The notes: generated by a model from the sequence alone, not told the origin. A stretch of 64,000 nucleotides of DNA from an uncultured bacterium (GCA_950022495.1 CATLLJ010000002.1:148717-212716), one strand, 5' to 3'. Positions 1 to 8,750 are shown, counted from the stretch's first letter. Numbers and translations: made by a program.

Positions 1-1415
1 AAGCCAGAGACAGGGTTAAATCTGCAATAAAAAATTCAGGATATACATTTCCATCAAAAAAAGTCATTATAAATCTGGCACCTGCAGATTTAAAAAAAGT
101 TGGAACAAGTTTTGATTTGCCAATAGCAATAGGAATACTGACAGAAGAAGAAACTCTTGATTGGGAAAAAATTAAAAACTATGCATTTATCGGAGAACTT
201 GCCCTCGACGGAATGATAAGAGGAGTAAACGGGGTATTACCGTTAGTTCTGGGCTTAAAAGATGCCGGAATTACTGAGATTTTTGTACCAAAATCAAACG
301 CAAAAGAAGCTGCACTTATTGAAGGCGTGAATGTTTACGGTGCAGAATATCTTTGCGATGTAGTTAACCATTTTACAGAAAATAAAATTCAACCGACAAA
401 AATAAATGTTAAAGAATATCTCGCTCAAAAAGTTGAACAAAATTACCTGTTTGATTTCAAGGATGTAAAAGGACAGCAAAAAGCTAAAAAAGCACTGGAA
501 ATTGCAGCCGCAGGCGGACATAATATTTTAATGATAGGTTCCCCGGGGTCAGGTAAAACTCTTATGGCTAAATGCTTTGCATCAATCTTACCTCCGTTAG
601 AACTTTCCGAAGCACTTGAATTAACCAAAATTTATAGTATTTGCGGACTTCTTTCCGAAGACGAACCTCTAATGGCAAAACGACCTTTTAGAGGAGTTCA
701 CCACACAGCTTCAGCAAATGGTATTATCGGCGGCGGAACAAATCCAAAACCGGGAGAAATCACACTAGCTCATAGAGGCGTACTGTTTCTTGATGAAATG
801 GTAGAATTTCCAAGATCAGTTTTAGAGGTATTAAGACAACCTTTAGAAGATGGCGAAATCGTGATTTCAAGGGCAAAACATTCAATTAAATATCCTGCTA
901 ATTTCATGCTTCTGGGAGCAATGAACCCTTGTCCCTGCGGATATTTAGGAGACAAAGAAAAACAGTGTAAATGCTCTGATTTTCAAATATCCAGATATTT
1001 AGCAAAACTTTCCGGCCCATTATTAGACAGGATTGATATTCAAATAGATGTTCCAAGACTCACACCAACTGAACTTTTAAATTCAAACACTCAAGAGGAA
1101 GATTCTGCCACAATCAGAAAGCGTGTAATTAAAGCAAGAAAAATGCAAGCTGACAGATACAAAAACGAATCAATATTAACAAATTCAGAATTAACATCTG
1201 AACTTATAAAAAAATACTGCCAAATAGATGAACCGTCAAAAAGTCTGCTTAAAACTGCAATTGTTAAATATCAGCTTTCGGGAAGGCGTTATGACAGAGT
1301 TCTAAAATTAGCCCGAACAATTGCAGATTTAGACGGGAAAAATAATATTGAACAAATACATTTAATGCAGGCACTTCAATACCGCATGTTTAATCCTGAT
1401 GAATACAGAGGATAA
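1..1415 (+). CDS. YifB/ComM-family Mg-chelatase-like AAA ATPase, 5' truncated by window edge
   Basis: The reading frame is already open at base 3 (first residues ARDRVKSAIKNSGY), so the start lies left of the window; the TTG at 117 is internal. About 470 of the usual ~500 residues are present. Seen: the N-terminal LonC/S5-like part (LAPADLKKVGTSFDLPIA), Walker A GSPGSGKT near base 540, Walker B LFLDEM near base 786, and the cysteine cluster CPCGYLGD. The C-terminal Mg-chelatase part ends in ARTIADLDG. ComM/YifB proteins are hexameric helicases that help branch migration during natural transformation in some bacteria; here the role is inferred from family only. It converges on rbgA with a 7-bp gap. 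Confidence 0.95.
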   Translation, partial: ARDRVKSAIKNSGYTFPSKKVIINLAPADLKKVGTSFDLPIAIGILTEEETLDWEKIKNYAFIGELALDGMIRGVNGVLPLVLGLKDAGITEIFVPKSNAKEAALIEGVNVYGAEYLCDVVNHFTENKIQPTKINVKEYLAQKVEQNYLFDFKDVKGQQKAKKALEIAAAGGHNILMIGSPGSGKTLMAKCFASILPPLELSEALELTKIYSICGLLSEDEPLMAKRPFRGVHHTASANGIIGGGTNPKPGEITLAHRGVLFLDEMVEFPRSVLEVLRQPLEDGEIVISRAKHSIKYPANFMLLGAMNPCPCGYLGDKEKQCKCSDFQISRYLAKLSGPLLDRIDIQIDVPRLTPTELLNSNTQEEDSATIRKRVIKARKMQADRYKNESILTNSELTSELIKKYCQIDEPSKSLLKTAIVKYQLSGRRYDRVLKLARTIADLDGKNNIEQIHLMQALQYRMFNPDEYRG

Positions 1416-1422
1416 AATAAAA

Positions 1423-2277
1423 TTAGTCTAATTTATCCAAAATAAATTTGCCGATTTTTCCTTCTCGAAAATCTCTTAAAATATAAACAGAAGTTCTTTC
1501 TCTGTCAGTGCTTCCGCCTGTTAATAACCAATTTCTTTCCAGAGAAATATTATCAACGTTTAATTCTTTATCTTCAGGCAGTTTGTAATATTCACGAAAA
1601 GCTTTTTCCTGATTTTCATCAAGCATACTTAAAAGTTCTTCCGCCACGATTTCATTAGAATATGCATTTTCAGAAACAGAATTAACAAACGCTAATTTCT
1701 TTGCCCTTTCCTGATCTTCTTGCTTCATAGGGATAATCCCCGGAGTATCTAAGAGTTCCAATTGCGGATTAATTCTAACCCACTGCTGCTGGCGAGTAAC
1801 ACCGGCTTTTGCACCAATTTTTGTTTTTGAAGAACGTGTTAATTTATTTATAATACTGGATTTACCGACATTAGGCATTCCAACAACCATAATACGTGCA
1901 GGACGTCTTAGCAAACCTTTTGCCATAATAGCTTGAATACGTGGTTCTGACAGTTCAACCGCCTTCTTAATTATAGTATTCAAATCCTTTGAATGCTTAG
2001 CGTCTGTCGGAATTACCTCTGTTGCATTTTTTTCTTTTAAATAGTCAATGAATTTTTTCAATTCATTTCTATCAACCAAATCAGATTTATTAAGCAACAA
2101 AAATCTGGGCTTTCCGTTTAGGAGCCCAGATATATTGTCATAACTGCTTGATATAGGTAATCTCGCATCTAAAACTTCAATCACGGCATCCACTAAAGAA
2201 AGCTGTTCTTTAAGCTTTTTCTCTGCTTTTGCAATATGTCCCGGATACCAGTGAATATGAGTCTTATCTTTTTTCAA
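1423..2277 (-). CDS. rbgA: Ribosome biogenesis GTPase RbgA (YlqF)
   Basis: 284 aa, normal family length. The GTPase motifs are circularly permuted: G4 NKSD (residues 63-66) comes before G1 GMPNVGKS (133-140) and G3 DTPG (177-180), which defines the YlqF/YawG group. The N-terminus has the typical HWYPGHIAKAEK. RbgA is a cytoplasmic GTPase needed for late 50S subunit assembly. Its start overlaps the end of rplS by 14 bp, so the two are probably co-transcribed and translationally coupled, which fits because both act on the large subunit. Confidence 0.95.
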   Translation of the reverse strand: MKKDKTHIHWYPGHIAKAEKKLKEQLSLVDAVIEVLDARLPISSSYDNISGLLNGKPRFLLLNKSDLVDRNELKKFIDYLKEKNATEVIPTDAKHSKDLNTIIKKAVELSEPRIQAIMAKGLLRRPARIMVVGMPNVGKSSIINKLTRSSKTKIGAKAGVTRQQQWVRINPQLELLDTPGIIPMKQEDQERAKKLAFVNSVSENAYSNEIVAEELLSMLDENQEKAFREYYKLPEDKELNVDNISLERNWLLTGGSTDRERTSVYILRDFREGKIGKFILDKLD

Positions 2278-2620
2278 TTTTTTCCTTAATACGAGTTGCT
2301 TTACCTGAACGTTCTCTTAAGTAGTACAATTTAGCACGTTTAACGTCACCGCGTCTTAGAACATTGATTTTATCAATTCTTGGAGAGTTGATTAAGAATA
2401 CACGTTCTACACCAACACCCTGGAATACTTTTCTAACAGTGATGGTTTTGTTAAGACCTGAACCGTGTAATTTAATAATTGTACCTTCAAAAGCCTGAAT
2501 TCTTTCTTTGTTTCCTTCAACGATTTTTACGAAAACTTTTACTGTATCACCAGCATTAAGTTCAGGAAGATCCTTACCTAAATAGCTTTTTTCTAATTCA
2601 TCAATAATTGGATTATTCAT
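2264..2620 (-). CDS. rplS: 50S ribosomal protein L19
   Basis: 118 aa, the usual L19 length. Recognisable by PELNAGDTVKVFVKIVEGNK, the RIQAFEGTII motif and RSGKATRIKEK at the C-terminus. L19 sits at the 30S-50S interface. The ATG at 2620 is preceded by AAAGGAAAG. The gene is first of a two-gene unit with rbgA and has a plausible promoter about 110 bp upstream. Confidence 0.97.
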   Translation of the reverse strand: MNNPIIDELEKSYLGKDLPELNAGDTVKVFVKIVEGNKERIQAFEGTIIKLHGSGLNKTITVRKVFQGVGVERVFLINSPRIDKINVLRRGDVKRAKLYYLRERSGKATRIKEKIEKR

Positions 2621-2728
2621 CGCTTGCTTTCCTTTATATTTCTAAACTATTACTTATTATGTAATTCCTTTATCGACGTTAATGACTTTTTCCACACAAA
2701 AATCCGCCGACGCACGTTCGTATCATGA

Positions 2729-2757
2729 ATCGTATAATAAATATACTAAATTTGCAA
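2729..2757 (-). promoter_or_regulatory. Candidate sigma-70 promoter for rplS-rbgA
   Basis: On the minus strand TTGCAA (2757-2752) is followed after 17 nt by TACGAT (2734-2729). This would give a leader of about 100 nt before rplS. No L19-binding leader structure could be identified by eye. Confidence 0.4.
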
Positions 2758-2835
2758 GCAGTCAAACCAATGTTTGTTACTAAGTGTAACAGGATTTTTC
2801 CTTGTAAAATAAGTGTTTATCGAAAATTTTGCAAT

Positions 2836-2868
2836 AAAAATGCCGGTTGCACACATGGTACCGGCGTT
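2836..2868 (-). terminator. Rho-independent terminator after the 51-aa small gene
   Basis: Inverted repeat GCCGGT (2842-2847) and ACCGGC (2860-2865). Read on the minus strand it is followed by ATTTTTATT. It lies about 50 bp downstream of the stop of the small gene at 2915-3070. Confidence 0.55.
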
Positions 2869-2914
2869 ATTAATACTCTCTTTTCTTATCATTTGTAGAA
2901 GGTTATACTCTATT

Positions 2915-3070
2915 TTACTTAACTGCAGACAGGTTAGCTTTAATACCTGAATCTGAGTTAATTTCGCACGCATTAGCATAAGCTAATGAACGGCGTTTTT
3001 TAGCTCCTCTTAATATTAATTCAACACTTTCGCATCTGTTGCTTGAGGGTGTTGTTATCTTCTTTATCAT
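2915..3070 (-). CDS. Small basic hypothetical protein (51 aa)
   Basis: ATG at 3070, preceded by GGAG at 9-nt spacing, and a TAA at 2915-2917. The protein starts MIKKITTPSSNRCESVEL and ends NLSAVK; the centre is rich in Lys/Arg. No family is recognised. Support is the ribosome-binding site, a separate downstream terminator, and a TTAACA-AA-TATTAA motif 85 bp upstream like that seen before other hypothetical genes here. Against it: it is short and has no homologue in the window. A longer overlapping frame at 2746-2979 has no such signals. Confidence 0.45.
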   Translation of the reverse strand: MIKKITTPSSNRCESVELILRGAKKRRSLAYANACEINSDSGIKANLSAVK

Positions 3071-3218
3071 TATTCTTTACTCCATAGATTCTATCTGATT
3101 ACAAATTATTTATCGGCAGTTTCAAATATAATCTTTAAAAATCCGGAGAGTTTGTTAACAAATATTAATATAAAAAATTTCAATTCAATAACGTATACAA
3201 ATAAAAACTGAATTAATA

Positions 3219-3224
3219 TAAAAT
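3219..3224 (+). promoter_or_regulatory. -10 box, leaderless start of the 3231 gene
   Basis: TAAAAT followed by exactly 6 nt and then ATG; no Shine-Dalgarno sequence is present. Confidence 0.45.
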
Positions 3225-3230
3225 AAAAAA

Positions 3231-4034
3231 ATGAATAAAATATTCAATGACTATTCAACTCTTGAAATTGATGCAAAATTATATAGAGATATTTTAGCCA
3301 GAGAAGAACAGATTAAAAAAGGTTGCATAATCGGATTTTTAATTCTTGTTTTTATTTTCCGCGGTGCAATTGGATACTGGCTGAAATTCGGTATTGCAAT
3401 CCCGAGCAGAAGAGCATCTTCACCCATAAACGTACAAAACTTTCCGGTTCAAATTGATTATACACCTGAAGAACAGCTAAAAAAAACATTCACCTATAAG
3501 TCATTAATTAACAACAACGAAATGGAAATTATTCCTCAAGCACACTACGAATTATCCGGCCGTGTGGTTGCATACAATCATGATTTTATATTTATAAATA
3601 AATTTTTTGACAGTGCAGCATTATATGATCTAGGAGCAGCATGGGGTGAATTAGCAGATACGAAAATATTCAAAAAATACTTCAAAATATACAGCCAGAA
3701 AGTCGAAATGACGGGTTCCCGAAGGTTAAACTGGCAATGGAAATACAACACACCATATTCAGCAGATTATATTAATTCCCATCTTTCACATACCCATATA
3801 ATTCCTGCCAATAGGAATGTTATGGCTGCAATGTTAAAACTAAAACTTTACGATACAGTGAAAGTTGAAGGAGACTTAGTTGATATGGTATACACTGATA
3901 AAAAAACATCCAGAAGATTTGAATATAGAACAAGTCTTACCCGAAACGATACCGATGCATCAAGTAGAGGAAACGGAGCCTGCGAAACATTATATGTAAC
4001 CAAAGTTCAAATTGGTAACACTATTTATCAGTAG
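3231..4034 (+). CDS. Conserved-looking membrane-anchored protein of unknown function (267 aa)
   Basis: Not recognised. One membrane segment at residues 31-53 follows a charged 30-residue N-terminus, so the bulk (residues 60-267) probably lies outside the cytoplasmic membrane. The middle holds an aromatic-rich stretch ending in AALYDLGAAWGELAD and a motif SHLSHTHIIPANRNV that looks conserved. The C-terminal part alternates short beta-like stretches (KVEGDLVDMVY). Transcription may be leaderless (TAAAAT 6 nt before ATG). It stands alone and converges on rnhB with a 5-bp gap. Confidence 0.8.
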   Translation: MNKIFNDYSTLEIDAKLYRDILAREEQIKKGCIIGFLILVFIFRGAIGYWLKFGIAIPSRRASSPINVQNFPVQIDYTPEEQLKKTFTYKSLINNNEMEIIPQAHYELSGRVVAYNHDFIFINKFFDSAALYDLGAAWGELADTKIFKKYFKIYSQKVEMTGSRRLNWQWKYNTPYSADYINSHLSHTHIIPANRNVMAAMLKLKLYDTVKVEGDLVDMVYTDKKTSRRFEYRTSLTRNDTDASSRGNGACETLYVTKVQIGNTIYQ

Positions 4035-4039
4035 TAAAA

Positions 4040-4672
4040 TTAAAACAAGCTTAGTTGTTTTTCAAAATGTTTTCTCAAAAATGATGGTCTATGATATTTA
4101 GACAAACCATACTCATCAATTGCTTTTATATGCTCGGGAGTTAAGTAACCTGAATTTCTATTCCAGCCATATTGAGGAAATTGAGATGCAAGTTCATCCA
4201 TATATCTATCTCTTGTAACCTTTGCTAAAATACTCGCAGCTGCAATTGATGCAGATTTTCCATCACCTTTAATAATAAATTTTTGAGGATAAGTATAATT
4301 TTTTATTAATTTATTGCCGTCAACAAGAGTGATAAACTCTTTCAAACCTGCTTCTTTTATAACATTTTCACAAGATAATTTCATTGCTTTTAATGAAGCA
4401 TTCAAAATATTGATTTTTTCAATTTCTTCAACATCAACGCAAACAACTGAATTTACTGAATTATTTAAAATAATATCGTACAATTTTTCCCGTGCGACTT
4501 CTGACAACTTTTTTGAGTCATTCAGACGCTCTAAGTCTGTTATAAGGGAATTACTAAATTCAGGGAAATAAACGGCAGCAGCAAAAACTCCGCCAGCAGC
4601 AGGACCTCTTCCGGCTTCATCTGTACCTATAACATTTCCATAAGTTCTATCAAAATCAAATAATTCCTTCAT
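4040..4672 (-). CDS. rnhB: Ribonuclease HII
   Basis: 210 aa, full length. GTDEAGRGPAAGGV at residues 17-30 carries the first Asp-Glu of the DEDD metal site; later motifs include VDGNK, GDGKSASIAAASILAKVTRD and a C-terminal YGLSKYHRPSF. RNase HII removes ribonucleotides misincorporated into DNA and RNA primers. The start ATG has no Shine-Dalgarno; TAGAAT lies 6 nt upstream, suggesting a leaderless message. It is divergent from the 4715 gene with only 42 bp between starts. Confidence 0.95.
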   Translation of the reverse strand: MKELFDFDRTYGNVIGTDEAGRGPAAGGVFAAAVYFPEFSNSLITDLERLNDSKKLSEVAREKLYDIILNNSVNSVVCVDVEEIEKINILNASLKAMKLSCENVIKEAGLKEFITLVDGNKLIKNYTYPQKFIIKGDGKSASIAAASILAKVTRDRYMDELASQFPQYGWNRNSGYLTPEHIKAIDEYGLSKYHRPSFLRKHFEKQLSLF

Positions 4673-4678
4673 AAAAAT

Positions 4679-4684
4679 ATTCTA
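4679..4684 (-). promoter_or_regulatory. -10 box, leaderless start of rnhB
   Basis: TAGAAT on the minus strand, 6 nt before the rnhB ATG at 4672. Confidence 0.4.
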
Positions 4685-4702
4685 TTATAAAAACATAAAT
4701 GA

Positions 4703-4708
4703 TATAAT
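4703..4708 (+). promoter_or_regulatory. -10 box, leaderless start of the 4715 gene
   Basis: Perfect TATAAT, then TATTTT, then ATG at 4715. Confidence 0.5.
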
Positions 4709-4714
4709 TATTTT

Positions 4715-5170
4715 ATGAGTAAAATTTTAAAACCTGAAACTGAAGAACGACCAATTATGATTTTGTGCGGAATTATGACATTATATTTGCTGATTATAGG
4801 TTTTATTATTTATCTTTTTCTGTTACATAGATTAAACCTTTCAGTGGCAGTAATTTCCGGTACTATATTTACAGGCATTTATATCCCGAGATTTTTAATT
4901 CTAAATAAACTAAGAAAAAAAGACGATGTAAAAATTATTGATGAATACTTAATGATAAATAACAATGGAATACACTTATCTGAAATCGAAGATTATAGAG
5001 TAAAAGAACCCAAACCACAGGTAATATTTTTTATCAACAATAAAATGATAGTTTATCAGGAAGCAGAATTTCACCTCAAAACACAAAACGGACAAATTAG
5101 TTTTAAAATTATTGGAACAGAAAAAATTAATTTATTAAAAGAATTTTTAGATAATATCATTCAGTCATGA
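4715..5170 (+). CDS. Two-TM protein with a C-terminal PH-like domain, unknown function (151 aa)
   Basis: Two hydrophobic segments (about residues 16-37 and 43-60) with a very short turn are followed by a soluble part of about 90 residues. The order membrane hairpin plus a strand-rich tail (LMINNNGIHLSEI, VIFFINNKMIVY, ISFKIIGTEKINLLKEFL) resembles small bacterial membrane proteins with a YcxB/PH-like domain, but I cannot assign a family. The 51-aa gene at 5183 follows 12 bp downstream and may share its regulation. Confidence 0.75.
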   Translation: MSKILKPETEERPIMILCGIMTLYLLIIGFIIYLFLLHRLNLSVAVISGTIFTGIYIPRFLILNKLRKKDDVKIIDEYLMINNNGIHLSEIEDYRVKEPKPQVIFFINNKMIVYQEAEFHLKTQNGQISFKIIGTEKINLLKEFLDNIIQS

Positions 5171-5176
5171 TATATT
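5171..5176 (+). promoter_or_regulatory. -10 box, leaderless start of the 51-aa gene
   Basis: TATATT, then the same TATTTT hexamer as before the 4715 gene, then ATG at 5183. Confidence 0.4.
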
Positions 5177-5182
5177 TATTTT

Positions 5183-5338
5183 ATGGGACAGGACTACAAA
5201 AAACTTTTAAATAAAAAAAAGAAAAAATACTGCGATATAAAAACCATGGGTGTAAATATCGATAAAAACGAATATTACGAAATTATTCTGTCAAATTCTG
5301 CAAACCCGGAAGGCGGAACAAAAGGCAGTAATAAATAA
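5183..5338 (+). CDS. Small lysine-rich hypothetical protein (51 aa)
   Basis: Starts MGQDYKKLLN, has a run of five Lys at residues 11-15, and ends NPEGGTKGSNK. No family is recognised. Support comes from the -10 box exactly 6 nt before the ATG, an arrangement shared with other genes here, and from an intrinsic terminator 24 bp after the stop. The Lys-rich start suggests RNA or ribosome binding, but that is only a guess. Confidence 0.5.
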   Translation: MGQDYKKLLNKKKKKYCDIKTMGVNIDKNEYYEIILSNSANPEGGTKGSNK

Positions 5339-5361
5339 ACTGCGAATGTATGAACATAACT

Positions 5362-5396
5362 AAAAGCGGAAGTTCTGTTAGAACTTCCGCTTTTTT
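5362..5396. terminator. Bidirectional intrinsic terminator
   Basis: Perfect 14-bp arms at 5362-5375 and 5381-5394 with A-rich and T-rich sides. It can end both the + strand small-gene unit and, overlapping its last bases, the minus-strand pyk transcript. Confidence 0.85.
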
Positions 5397-5399
5397 ATC

Positions 5400-6833
5400 T
5401 TAAACAATTGTATGAATTTTTAAAAAGTTCGTAGATAAACCCGACATTAAATGAGGGATTGAACCCGTTAATATCGCATTATCATCTTTTTCCATTTTCA
5501 ACTCGTTTTTCAAAAAGTTATTGAGGTTAAGTATAGATTCTTTATCACATTTAACCTCTTCTTCCTCAATCAAAATTGAAGAAACATTACTGTATAACTG
5601 CATAAATCTGCAAATTTTGAAATCAGAACAAAGTGCATAAATAGGAACCGACGGTCTGCACTCTGAAATTAATGCCGGAGTATAACCGGTTGCGGTTAGG
5701 GCAATAATCCCTTTAACTTTAGGTAGAGTTTTTAAAATATCTGCAACTGATAATGCTATAGATAATGGAATTGCGTCATTATCAGTAAGAATTTTTGCAG
5801 GAAATTTATTTTTTCTGATAAATTGTGAATTATTAATATCTTCAGCGATTTTTTTCATTGTCATGACAGCTTCAACCGGATATTGTCCCATTGCGGTTTC
5901 GCCTGATAACATAACAGCATCCGCACCATCTATAATCGCATTAGCTACATCAGAAGTTTCTGCTCTTGTTGGAATTGGATTTTCAATCATACTTTCAAGC
6001 ATTTGTGTTGCAACAATTACAGGTTTTCTGGCTAAATTAGCTTTCTTAATAATTGTTTTCTGTGCAATTGGCAGTGATTCAGTTTGAATTTCAATCCCCA
6101 AATCTCCCCTTGCAACCATAATTGCATCAGAATATTCAATAATATCGTCAATATTTTCTAATGCTTGAGGTTTTTCAACCTTTGAAATTATACGAATCCT
6201 TGCATTATTTTTATTCAAAATATGACGTAATTTAATGATATCTTCTTTTGTTCTTACAAAAGATAAACCAAGATAATCTATATCATTTTTAACTGCGAAT
6301 TCAATATACTTCAAATCTGTTTCAGTTAAAATATCAATACTACCGGTTCCTCCGGGGATATTTAAACCTTTACGCGGTTTTATTTCTCCGGAAGTTAAAG
6401 CTTTGGCATAAACAACATGATTTTCAGTTTTTTCTACTACAAGCTGAATTCTGCCATCATCAATCAGTATTTTTTCACCCTGCTTTATGTCACTTGCGAT
6501 ACCTTCGTAATCAACAGGAATTATTCCATTTTTATAATTTTCACTATGCTGAAACTTTAGAACCTCTCCAACTTGAACTTTAATTGGTTCTTCTAATCTG
6601 CCAATACGAATTTTGGGCCCCTGTAAATCTAACAATACTGGAATAATTGCATTTTCTTCTTTTTCGATTTTTCTTATTTTATTTATTGTCGCCTGATGTG
6701 TTTCCATAGTGTCATGCGAAGAATTTATTCTAAACATAGTAACACCGGCTTTGTATAGTTTTCTTATTATTTCTTCCGGAGTTGATACCGGTCCTAAAGT
6801 AGACACAATCTTTGTTTCAGGGTAATCTGTCAT
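5400..6833 (-). CDS. pyk: Pyruvate kinase
   Basis: 477 aa when started at the ATG at 6833 (MTDYPETKIVSTLGP), which has AAGGAG at 7-nt spacing. An upstream in-frame ATG at 6857 would add MNILRRKY, but it lies across that ribosome site and is less likely. Seen: NSSHDT, the Lys-containing SKVEKPQAL, MVARGDLGIE and the signature TRAETSDVANAIIDGADAVM. It converts PEP and ADP to pyruvate and ATP, the last step of glycolysis. The length fits the simple form without an extra PEP-utiliser domain. It is a single-gene unit. Confidence 0.97.
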   Translation of the reverse strand: MTDYPETKIVSTLGPVSTPEEIIRKLYKAGVTMFRINSSHDTMETHQATINKIRKIEKEENAIIPVLLDLQGPKIRIGRLEEPIKVQVGEVLKFQHSENYKNGIIPVDYEGIASDIKQGEKILIDDGRIQLVVEKTENHVVYAKALTSGEIKPRKGLNIPGGTGSIDILTETDLKYIEFAVKNDIDYLGLSFVRTKEDIIKLRHILNKNNARIRIISKVEKPQALENIDDIIEYSDAIMVARGDLGIEIQTESLPIAQKTIIKKANLARKPVIVATQMLESMIENPIPTRAETSDVANAIIDGADAVMLSGETAMGQYPVEAVMTMKKIAEDINNSQFIRKNKFPAKILTDNDAIPLSIALSVADILKTLPKVKGIIALTATGYTPALISECRPSVPIYALCSDFKICRFMQLYSNVSSILIEEEEVKCDKESILNLNNFLKNELKMEKDDNAILTGSIPHLMSGLSTNFLKIHTIV

Positions 6834-6868
6834 ATATTTTCTCCTTAATATATTCATGGGGTAAGCTA

Positions 6869-6897
6869 TTTACATTTTCATATTACTATAATATAAT
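6869..6897 (+). promoter_or_regulatory. Strong sigma-70-type promoter for the SLH protein
   Basis: TTTACA (6869-6874), 17-nt spacer, TATAAT (6892-6897), overlapping a second TATAAT one step upstream. It gives a leader of about 45 nt with a Shine-Dalgarno GTGAGG. Confidence 0.7.
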
Positions 6898-6946
6898 AAA
6901 AAAAAATAATGGTTTACTATCTTAATAGAGAAGTGAGGAAGTACAA

Positions 6947-8221
6947 ATGAAAAAATTATTAGCAGGATTATTGGTTTGCGGTATGCTAACCATCAACACA
7001 ATTCCAGCATTCGCTTTCAATGGCATCAATGATGTTACTGAAAACTATTGGGCACAAACTGAAATTTCAAGTGTAGTTAGTGACTCTGTTATGTCTTTAA
7101 CTGACGGAAACTTCAACCCTGAAAACAAAATCTCAAGAGTTGAATTCGTTGAAGCTTTATTAAAAGTTTTAGGTAATTCTGATTTAGAAATCAAATCAAA
7201 TTACAAATTCTCAGATGTTAAAAAATCAAGTGCAGATTATGCTCCAATCGCAAGATCTCAACAATTAGGTCTTGTTTATGGTTATCCGGATGGAACATTC
7301 AGACCGGCTGGTCATATCCTAAGAGATGAAGCTCAATCTGTAATCAGCCATATCACTATTGATGGTACAGTTGATAACAATATTGTATCAAAATACTCTG
7401 ATGCAGCTAAAGTTCCTGGATGGGCTAAAAAAGTTTACGCTAAAACATTATCTTATGGTATTTACGTAAATCATCCAAATGAAAACGAATTAAGACCAAC
7501 TGAAGATTTAACAAGAGCTGAAGCTGCTGTATTATTATACAGATTAAGACAAAGATTAGACCTTGTTAAAGCTCAATACAAAAACGTTGAAGAAACAGTT
7601 TTAGGAACAGAACACTTAAATGTTACTAAAAAAGCTCCTTGCAACGAAGTTACAATCACTAACTTAAGAAATATCATCAAAGAAGGCAACGTATTAGAAA
7701 TTGAATTCAATGAAGCATTCAAATCTAAATTACACGCTGCTGGTGATTGCGTAACATTCACAAATTCAGAAGATATCGTAACTGAAGAAGGTACTGTATT
7801 ATTCCCAGCAGGATCAATCTTCTACGGTTCAGTATTAGATATTAAAGATCCACAATGGTTCAACAAAAACGCTAGAGTATATGCTCAAATAAACAAAGTT
7901 GTTACTCCTTGCGGTAAAACAGTTGACTTAAATGCAAAACCATTCTACAAAGATTACGCTTTAAAAGAAGGTCCTTGGATGACAGCTGGTAAAGTTGCAT
8001 TATACACTGTTGGCGGTGCTGCAGTTGGTATCGGTTCAGGTGTTGGTTTATCATTCATTCCTGACCCAACTAAAGTTGGTACCGGTATTGCTATCGGTGC
8101 TCCTGTAGGTTCTGCTGTTGGTTTAATCACTGGTTTAGTAACTCCAGGTTTGAACTACAGTGCTAAACAAGGTGAAGATGTTAGAGTTATCTTATTAGAA
8201 GATGCAAGCATCAATAAATAG
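6947..8221 (+). CDS. SLH-domain surface protein with C-terminal glycine-zipper segment
   Basis: 424 aa. The signal peptide is MKKLLAGLLVCGMLTINTIP with cleavage probably after AFA. Three S-layer homology repeats follow (about residues 27-75, 85-140, 145-205), e.g. VYGYPDGTFRPAGHILRDEA and ELRPTEDLTRAEA. A central domain holds two widely spaced Cys, and residues ~350-405 are Gly-rich and hydrophobic. SLH domains bind secondary wall polymers or peptidoglycan. Codon use is strongly biased (TTA, AAA, GCT) compared with neighbours, and the promoter is near consensus, so it is probably abundant. A perfect terminator follows. Confidence 0.9.
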   Translation: MKKLLAGLLVCGMLTINTIPAFAFNGINDVTENYWAQTEISSVVSDSVMSLTDGNFNPENKISRVEFVEALLKVLGNSDLEIKSNYKFSDVKKSSADYAPIARSQQLGLVYGYPDGTFRPAGHILRDEAQSVISHITIDGTVDNNIVSKYSDAAKVPGWAKKVYAKTLSYGIYVNHPNENELRPTEDLTRAEAAVLLYRLRQRLDLVKAQYKNVEETVLGTEHLNVTKKAPCNEVTITNLRNIIKEGNVLEIEFNEAFKSKLHAAGDCVTFTNSEDIVTEEGTVLFPAGSIFYGSVLDIKDPQWFNKNARVYAQINKVVTPCGKTVDLNAKPFYKDYALKEGPWMTAGKVALYTVGGAAVGIGSGVGLSFIPDPTKVGTGIAIGAPVGSAVGLITGLVTPGLNYSAKQGEDVRVILLEDASINK

Positions 8222-8242
8222 TCAACCTTTTTAGACAAACTT

Positions 8243-8283
8243 AAAAACTCAGATTTGAAAATTTTCAAATCTGAGTTTTTTAT
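8243..8283 (+). terminator. Intrinsic terminator after the SLH gene
   Basis: A perfect 38-bp palindrome: arms 8243-8261 and 8262-8280 built around ACTCAGATTTG, ending in a T run. Confidence 0.9.
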
Positions 8284-8418
8284 TGCAAAACATTATACAA
8301 ATCTCCTAGACAAAAAGACTATATCAAATATGCCATTTGGACATAGTAATAGAATTTAAAACTTATACAATTAAAATGTAACCGATAAATGTAACCGACT
8401 TAACGATAAGGAGATTGT

Positions 8419-8727
8419 ATGAAAAAATTTTTATCTGTATTAGCACTATTTGGATTTTTAACTATTCCTGCTCAAGGAGCTTTTGCATGGACTTATGATG
8501 GACTGGGAAGCTTAAATCCGTTTACCGGCTTTGGTATGCGTAGCAGAAACGGATACTGCTGTGAAAAAGTAGAAAAATGTAAAAAACCTAAACTTACAAA
8601 ATGTGAAAAATTACATGGCGTAAAAATTAAAAGAGCTGAAGGTCAGCCATGCGGATGTGCTGCACCCGTTGAATATATTAAAGTAGTTCCTGCCAATAAT
8701 TGTACCGACTGTCAGCGTGCATTCTAA
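8419..8727 (+). CDS. Small cysteine-rich secreted protein (102 aa)
   Basis: Signal peptide MKKFLSVLALFGFLTIP with cleavage near GAFA-W (residue ~23). The mature ~80 residues contain eight Cys (CC, KCKK, TKCEK, PCGC, NCTDC), enough for several disulfides or a metal site. AAGGAG lies 5 nt before the ATG. Not recognised. It is a one-gene unit between two strong terminators, next to the SLH protein, so an envelope or secreted role is likely but unproven. Confidence 0.8.
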   Translation: MKKFLSVLALFGFLTIPAQGAFAWTYDGLGSLNPFTGFGMRSRNGYCCEKVEKCKKPKLTKCEKLHGVKIKRAEGQPCGCAAPVEYIKVVPANNCTDCQRAF

Positions 8728-8750
8728 AGGTTTTACTTCCTTTAGTAGTT

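Noticed and set aside
2746..2979. 77-aa open frame on the minus strand
   Set aside because: No ribosome site, spans a terminator, and overlaps the better supported 51-aa frame.
5863..6087. 74-aa frame opposite pyk
   Set aside because: Antisense shadow of a conserved catalytic segment of pyruvate kinase.
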